The notes below the pieces were generated by a model that worked only from the letters and a program-made list of their open reading frames with translations, was not told where the DNA came from and did no database searches. Position numbers and translations under genes: made by a program. From positions 39,189,760-39,253,759 of the forward strand of contig JASWHV010000010.1 of the NCBI GenBank assembly GCA_030760725.1: a stretch of DNA of 64,000 nucleotides, given 5' to 3'. Of this stretch, positions 57,746 to 64,000 are shown piece by piece (positions within the stretch are counted from its first letter, which is position 1; every line of letters begins with the position of its first letter). The stretch is from Neostapfia colusana (Eukaryota; Streptophyta; Magnoliopsida; Poales; Poaceae).

Positions 57746-59684
57746 TTAGCCAAAATTGACACTTGTTAAGCTTGGCATACAATTGATGCTCACACATTTT
57801 CTGCAAGGTCAATTTTAAATGTTCTTCATGCTCCTCCCCACTTTTTGAATACACCATAATGTCGTCGATGAAAACCACGACGAACTTATCCAAGTACTCC
57901 ATGAAAACCTTGTTCATGAGGTACATGAAGTACGCGGGTGCATTTGTTAACCCAAAAGACATGACGGTATATTCATACGAAGCATACCGTGTTCAGAAGG
58001 CGGTGTTGGGTATATCGGAGGGCTTAATCTTCAGCTGGAAATATCCTGACCGAAGATCAATCTTGGAGAACACTCTGGCTCCCTTCATTTGGTCGAATAG
58101 GTCCTATATACGGGGCAGAGGGTATTTGTTCTTGATTGTTACCTCATTGAGAGACCTATAGTCCACGCACATCCTTTGGGTTCCATCCTTCTTGTCTACA
58201 AAGAGCACAGGGGCTCCCCATGGCGACGAGCTTGGACGTATAAAACCCTTCTCCAACTGCTCTTGGATTTGCTTCTTGAGTTCTACTAGTTCATTGACAG
58301 GCATCCTATAGGGTCTCTTTGCTGTGCAGTTCCGGGTAGCAAATCAATGGCAACTCAATGTCCCGATCAGGTGGCATACCTGGAAGCTCCTCTAGAAACA
58401 CGTCCGAGAATTCCTGAACCACTGGAATGCTGTCCAATGTTGCTCCTTCAACGTCATTCAAGATTGCCTTTTCGGTTGTTTGTTGGGCTGACTCAAACTC
58501 AACACGGATACCGTGCTCATTTGTCAACTGCACGCTCCTTTCAGCACATTGGATTACCCCGTTGTGCTTGCTTAACCAATCCATCCCGAGTATAATATCA
58601 ATCCTTTGGGAATTCAAGACAATAAGGTTGACAAGGAAGTCTACCCCCTTTATTTTAAGGCTTACATTCGGACATACTATATTAGTCCTCATCTCTCCAC
58701 CGAGAGAATTAACTAACATAGCACATTTTAAGTGGGATATGGGTAGGTTATGCTTGGCAACAAACTTGTATGATATGAAGGAATGTGATGCTCCAGAATC
58801 AAATAAGATGGTGGCTGGGTTGGAGTTGGCAAGGAACATACCAATTATGACGTCCTCAGCCTGTTGTGCTTCCTCAGCAGAGACATGATTCACGTTGCCG
58901 CGAGCATAGTTCTGCTGTCCCCGGTTTCCTTGATTGTCCCCTCCGTTCGGTCGCGGGTTCTGTTTGGGCACGTTGCCTTGCTGTTCAGGGCCTCTCCTCG
59001 GGCACTGGTTCGCGAAGTGTCCTATTTCCCCGCATGCAAAGCATGCCCTGCTGCCTACGGCAGCAGGTATGTTGGGGCGGGGGTTTTGAACAGGAGCTCC
59101 CACGTTAGGTCGGGGCACAGGAGGCATGGGCATATGAGGTGCTGGTGCAACGGGTCGTTGCTGTGGTGGCTGACTAGGGCGGTATGCAGGAGTGGTCAAT
59201 CCATACTGCGGTGCAGCTGGTGACATGTACCGAGGTCGTACGTTGCTCCCTTAGGCTGGTATGGCATCTTCCTCTTGCCCTCTCGCTCGATCTCTCGGTT
59301 CTTGCTTTCAACCACTATAGCCTTGTCAAACAGCTTCTGAAAGCTTGCGTAGTCATTGTTGAGGAGCTGAACCTGAATCTCATTGTTCAACCCTCTCATG
59401 AACAGGTATTGCTTCCTCTGGTCTGAGTTGACATCTTCGGGAGCATACCAGGACAGTTGTGTGAATTTGTTGAGCTATTCATTCACACTTCTCTGTCCTT
59501 GGCGGAGACCTTCGAACTCCTGTCTATTGAGCATCATTACACCAGCAGGGAGGTAATGAGGGCGGAAACTTTCCTTTAACTCAGTCCAAGTGATCGTCTC
59601 CGGATCGACATGAGCATTGCTTAAGGCATCCCACCAGTCAGCGGCGGCTCCTATAAGTTGATGTCACGCAAAGAGAACCTTCTC
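57746..59684 (-). pseudogene. gag-pol of element C, 5' part (truncated gag to mid RT)
   Basis: This continues C upstream of D. The minus strand carries part of Gag, a zinc knuckle CFACGEIGHFANQC, protease DSGASHSF, and RT up to the FIDDIMVYS active site and beyond (57708-57962). Open segments 58306-59226, 58104-58304 and 57746-57962 are separated by stops or frameshifts. The Gag N-terminus, the gag start and everything 5' are lost at 59684, where F's LTR begins in mid-codon context homologous to 19880-19890 of B. Confidence 0.92.
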
Positions 59685-60140
59685 TGATAGGAGGATGAGT
59701 CCCGATCTTCCGAGAGGTAGGGTAAACTTGATTGGGTGGAGATCTCGACGTTGATGATCCAAGGCTCCGAACAAACGAAACCCCGCAATCACTACACCAC
59801 TGCTCCGTTGGTTATCACCCGTGTCACACGAATGACCTCGCCACGAAGGCTTATTCCTGCAAGCGCAATCAAGAACACAAGCAAGAACAGAGAAGTTGCA
59901 ATTAAAACTGAATTGATCACGAATTTGGGGTCTCACAACCAATGATCAGTGACACTGTTCAATGACAGATTGTAACTAAGCAAAACCCAGCTGTTTGTGA
60001 CGGCGGCTAGGGGGTATAAAGGAGGTGGAGGACGACCAGAGGGGTGATGGGGTCATGACCTAACCCTAAGACACGTACATAATGGACTTGGACTCGATAC
60101 AAGGCCCAATGGCCCAACTAGGTGATACAACACCCTGACA
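59685..60140 (-). repeat. 3' LTR of element F (456 bp)
   Basis: On the minus strand it starts TGTCAGGGTGTTG at 60140 and ends CTCCTATCA at 59685, fitting TG...CA ends. A TATA-like TTTATACC lies at 60013-60020. No second LTR is present to confirm the boundary, and the tract before it is not a clean polypurine run, so the start could be off. Confidence 0.65.
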
Positions 60141-60254
60141 GACTCTAAACTTTATATTGTTTCGATGTTTCCCATCGACTCCGAGGGAATTTTAACGTGG
60201 GACCAGTTTCATTGGAAATCTTATCCTCTCAGCTTTCCGTGCATATGTAGAACG

Positions 60255-62390
60255 TCAAAAACGGAGTCTGTATGCCTCTTGTGCATCCATTTTAAGGTGG
60301 ACTGCTCCTAGGCCCGAGTTGGACTCGAGTTTGAGTTGGGCTCGGTCTCTAACTTCTTGTTGGCGTATTTTCTGGTCCTCCACGCCTCCAAACCCCTCTC
60401 CATGTGTCTCCATGTCCTCTACATGGTTCCTAATCATAATTAATCCATTAGGTAGCAACATACTCTCAAAATTCACATATAAATAATTGTTCAGGAACGA
60501 GCTCACCTCTAAATTGAATTTTCGTGCTCGAGCTCTAGTAATTGGACCTTGCATGTCTACCATGTGAGTGTTGTGTATATCTGCAGGAGTGATGTCCACA
60601 TCATCCTCCCCCTCTTGCATTGGAGTTGTCCTCGACGCAAGCTCATCTTCTTCTCCCAAGTATGGCTTTAAATCTGAAATGTTAAATGTGGGACTAACCC
60701 CAAACTCGGGAGGCAACTCAAGTTTATATGCATTGTCATTTATCTTCTCAAGAATCTTAGAAGGTCCAGCAGCACGTGGCATGAGTTTGGACTTTCTCAA
60801 ATCCGGGAACCTAACTTTTTCTCAAATGAACCCACACCAAATCACCGGGTTCCAATTTTACCTCCTTCCTACCTTTACTAGCAGCAATGTGATACTTTTC
60901 ATTCATTTTCTCAATTTGTAACTTAGTAGTTTCATGCAACTTAAGAATAAATTCAGAACGTTGTGTAGCATCTAAGTTCACAATTTCAGTATGTGGTAAA
61001 GGTAGCAAATCAATTGGAGCACGAGGATTGAAACCATAGACTACCATAAACGGACTTAACTTGGTTGTGGAGTGAATAGACCAAGCAAACTCAATATGTG
61101 GCAAACACTCCTCCCACAACCTCAAATTGTCTTTCAAAACAGCCCGCAACATAGTAGATATGGTACGATTAACTACCTCCGTTTGCCCATCAGTTTGTGG
61201 ATGACAAGTAGTAGAAAACAGCAACTTTGTTCCCAATTTATACCATAAAGTTCTTCAAAAGTGACTCAAAAACTTAGCATCCCTATCAGAAACAATAGTA
61301 TTGGGAACACCATGCAAACGCACCTCATTAAAGAACAAATCAGAAACATGTGAAGCATTATCGGTCTTGTGGCAGGGTATAAAATGAGCCATTTTAGAGA
61401 AACGATGAACAACCACAAAGACACTATCCCTCCCCCTCTTTGTTCTAGGAAATCCTAAAACAAAGTCAATAGAAATATCCTCCCAAGGTGCACGAGGAAT
61501 CGCAAGAGGCATATAAAGACCATGTGAGTTAAGTCGAGACTTAGCTTTGTTGCATGTCGTGCAACGTGAAACGTAGCGCTCCACATCACGCCTCATTCGT
61601 GGCCAAAATAAGTGAGCAGCCAGCACATCCTCTGTCTTTTTAACACCAAAATGTCCCATCAAACCACATCCATGCGCTTCCTGCAACAACAAAAGACGAA
61701 CGGAGCTAGCTGGAACACACAGCTTGTTAGCACGGTAGAGAAGGCCTTCACGCAGCAGGAATTTTTGCCACGTTCTTCCCTCTCTACAATTTTCAAAGGC
61801 ATCTTTGAAGTCCAAATCAGTAGCATATAACCTCTTTATGGTTTCCAAACCAAAGATTTTATGAGAAAGATGGGATAGTATGGTATGACGTCTAGATAAA
61901 GCATCGGCAATCACATTGTCTTTCCCTTTCTTATGTTTAATGATGTAAGGAAATGATTCTATGAACTCAATCCATTTAGCACGACGTTTGTTCAGATTAG
62001 CTTGTCCTTTAAGATACTTCAAAGACTCATGATCTGAATGTATGACAAATTCTTTAGACCATAGGTAATGTTGCCATGTTTGCAAGACACACACTAAAGC
62101 ATAAAGTTCTTTGTCATATGTAGAATAATTCAGCAAAGGCCCATGCAAATTTTCACTAAAGAAGGCAACAGGTTTATCTCCTTGAATTAGCACTACTCCA
62201 ATGCCAATGCTGCTCGCGTCACATTCAAGCTCGAAGGTCTTCTCAAAATCAGGAAGTTGCAGCAATGGTGCTTGTGTGAGCTTCGACTTGAGAACATCAA
62301 AAGCTTGTTGTTGTGCTGGTCCCCATCGAAACGGCACTCCATGCTTTGTGAACTCATGGTGAGGTGCCACAATGGTGCTGAAATCTTGTG
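60255..62390 (-). pseudogene. pol of element F, 3' half (RT tail, RNase H, integrase)
   Basis: The minus-strand frame begins in the last RT motif (STIVAP) at the truncation point. It runs through RNase H (ECDASSIGIGVVL, SDHESLKYLKG), the integrase zinc finger (HGCGLMGHFG, CTTC) and core (SIDFVLGFPRTKRG, IVSDRDAKF, DGQTEVVNR) to a C-terminal extension ending at 60255. A TGA replaces a conserved Trp codon at about 61253-61255, and a frameshift near 60805-60812 breaks the frame before RKSKLMPRA. The tail contains GPITRARARKFNL and no chromodomain I can recognise. Confidence 0.88.
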
Positions 62391-64000
62391 TGCTCCGTCA
62401 AAGGCGTTGCTCGGGGGACTCCGTGAACCTAGAATCCTTCTTCGGGTCCGAAGTCTTGGTTATTGAACACCACATCATCGCCTTGACCTGAGCAGCAATT
62501 TAAACCAACAAATATGCAAGTTTGAGTACCGTTGGTACTCAGCAAGTGTGGGAATGTTATGTCATGCATGGCCAGAGCAAGGAGAGGTTGGACTCATGGT
62601 TAAAGCACTACGTAATTAATACCTATCACCTTAGCTTATTAAGCACCTACATTACTACACAGGTAAAATGGTCCCAATCTTCCAACCCATCATCAGAATC
62701 AATATACCATAACATCAATCCCAATGTTAAGCTCCCCGCTTAACATCCTCAACTTCCAAATTCATCATCCTGTAATCATGAATAAGTCCAAGCCGCTCTT
62801 GACCGTGAGCACGGCTGTCATGACAGTTTTTACTCTGTAGAGTTTGCACCACTGTACCCACATGTAGTGATTTCATCCCCCGTTGCCGGGTGGACTAAAA
62901 GAACCTCCATTATGCCAGTGGCCGCGAACCGCATTACACTTTCCAGGTGTGTAGCCAGGAGATCACTACGAAGCCTTAACAAAGGGATTCCCGACGAGCG
63001 TGGGCCCACTGAGGTTTCACCCCTAACAGCATGCAAGAGGCTCCAACCCTGCTGCAGTGATCCCCTATTGAGCCTTGCGGTTCATATGGTAGTCCAGCTG
63101 ACACCTATTCCCCGCACCATCCAACACACCCATACTACGCCGGGGATACACCTAATTAATTGGCCAAGCTGCCCCATCTCAGCATGTGGTTGGCACAGTA
63201 AAGCCAGGTTACATGCTCCATGAACCGGTCCTTAGGATCTAGGCAAGTACTAAACACAAACCCGAGCCTCGTGCACCCAGCACCATCCAAATCATCCAAC
63301 TTGCCTCGATCCCTACCTCTACATAACTCATAATGTCTCATTCAAGAGTAAGGTAAATAAAATTGATGATCTCATATCCCAATTATCCCATTCTAAGCAT
63401 GGCTAAGCATAAGCATATAAATAAATAACATGATAAAATAAATCCCAACCCAAGCTACAAGGAAACAAGGTAATGCAATTCTAGGGAAACTTCCTAGCAT
63501 GGGTTTCATATTTCAATTGACAATGCAAATGATTCTATCTACACATCCTAGCATAGGATCAAAGTGGTCAAGGACACTTGCCTTCTTCCTACTGCTCTAA
63601 GAATGGAAAGTCTTGGTCTTGGAAGGGGAGAACTTGCTCTGGGGCAGGTTCTACTTATGCCCATACACATAGCAAAAGAAAACAACAATACATAAGACAT
63701 GGTTCACACTTTCACTTCATACAACCCACACATACATAAATATGATAGTCATTCACATTTCTAAGTGTTGTGGTTACTCTAGATGTGTTGATTTTTGGCC
63801 TACACGCACTTTTAAACATATGTATATGATTTCTAGCTTTTGTATTCAGATTTCTGTTTGCACACTATATATGAATTTTAAATTTGAACAAATTCTTTAT
63901 ATTTAATTAATATACCTCTTAACTACCAAGTTTGCATGAAAGGTAATTTCCTACTCCAAATAGGTTTTCAGATCTTCTACCAAATCCTAAACTGAAGTTT
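62391..64000 (-). mobile_element. LTR fragment G: diverged family 1 LTR, runs off window
   Basis: It matches D's LTR in orientation and order but is more diverged, and it lacks the roughly 210 bp at the LTR 3' end (including GGGTGTGACA). The junction with F is at about 62388-62393. It carries putative exon 3 (62429-62487, conservative changes only), stem-loop 62523-62541 with a different loop, and exon 2 (63582-63653) with one in-frame TAG. The upstream part lies beyond 64000. Confidence 0.85.

Larger units (their letters stand above)
27159..59684 (-). mobile_element. Element C: family 2 chromovirus, split by D/E and truncated by F
   Basis: C lies on the minus strand. Its 3' LTR is 27159-30129, followed by polypurine tract and the 3' half of pol to 32357. 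Element D then interrupts, and pol and gag resume at 57746 until 59684, where F begins. The five bases TTCCT at 32353-32357 and 57741-57745 are the duplication made by D. C's gag start, PBS and 5' LTR are missing in this window. If C inserted into the end of B's 3' LTR, the bases GCGTC (27154-27158) would be its left target copy. Confidence 0.93.
59685..62390 (-). mobile_element. Element F: third gypsy lineage, 5'-truncated
   Basis: On the minus strand it has a short LTR (59685-60140) and the 3' half of pol. Its proteins are clearly unlike families 1 and 2 and resemble the CRM-like grass chromovirus group (for example SPTFNISDLKPYLGEEDEL in the integrase tail); that lineage call is from memory and moderate. 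It inserted into C's gag; the bases TTCTC at 59680-59684 would be the left target copy. The 5' half, from mid RT on, is missing, and a truncated family 1 LTR follows. Confidence 0.8.

Noticed and set aside
60568..60921. Plus-strand ORF of 117 residues
   Set aside because: It is antisense to the integrase of element F, which has clear domain matches.

Overview
The window is a piece of a repeat-rich plant nuclear genome, almost certainly a grass. Evidence: stacked Ty3/gypsy LTR retrotransposons of the chromovirus (Tekay/RIRE3-RIRE8-like) type, initiator-methionine tRNA primer-binding sites, and a grass-style GC-rich leader after each TATA box. I found no host gene, rRNA, tRNA gene or CRISPR array. 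Nearly every base can be assigned to a retrotransposon. The exception is 11925-13650, which is probably also old element sequence.

Layout. Element A (family 1, +) fills 1-11924; its 5' LTR is cut by the window edge. Then comes an unassigned GC-rich/AT-rich stretch (11925-13650), followed by a stack of family 2 LTRs: fragment I (13651-15375), interrupted by fragment H (15376-15854), interrupted by element B (+, 15855-27158). Element C (family 2, -) abuts B tail to tail. C starts at 27159 and its pol is interrupted at 32357 by element D (family 1, -; 32358-57740, TSD TTCCT). D's 5' LTR is in turn interrupted by element E (family 1, +; 44138-56866, TSD GTCTA). C resumes at 57746-59684. It is cut by element F (another gypsy lineage, -; 59685 to about 62390), which runs into a truncated family 1 LTR, G (-), to the window end. 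LTR divergence counted by eye (E about 0.15%, D about 1%, A about 1.2%, B several percent) agrees with the nesting order.

Family 1 elements have LTRs of about 3.45 kb, an extra ORF (ORF0) before gag, and one long gag-protease-RT-RNase H-integrase-chromodomain frame. Family 2 has LTRs of about 3.0-3.14 kb, no ORF0, and a decayed gag-pol. E is the youngest and most intact, with one nonsense codon in gag. No copy is fully coding-competent.

Three signals go beyond ordinary annotation. (1) ORF0 of all three family 1 copies begins with a peptide that matches the histone H3 tail in register (T6 to G13, including K9 and S10), in an element that also carries a chromodomain. (2) The LTRs of both families hide what looks like a spliced coding module: a phase-1 exon of 72-81 nt ending at a GC splice donor, and a second exon ending in a stop codon. 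Exon phase is kept across copies and most substitutions are synonymous. (3) An AUG-free leader exon with a good splice donor is followed by acceptor-like sites placed exactly at the ORF0 and gag start codons, which suggests retrovirus-like alternative splicing. A stem-loop with compensatory changes sits just upstream of the second exon's acceptor.
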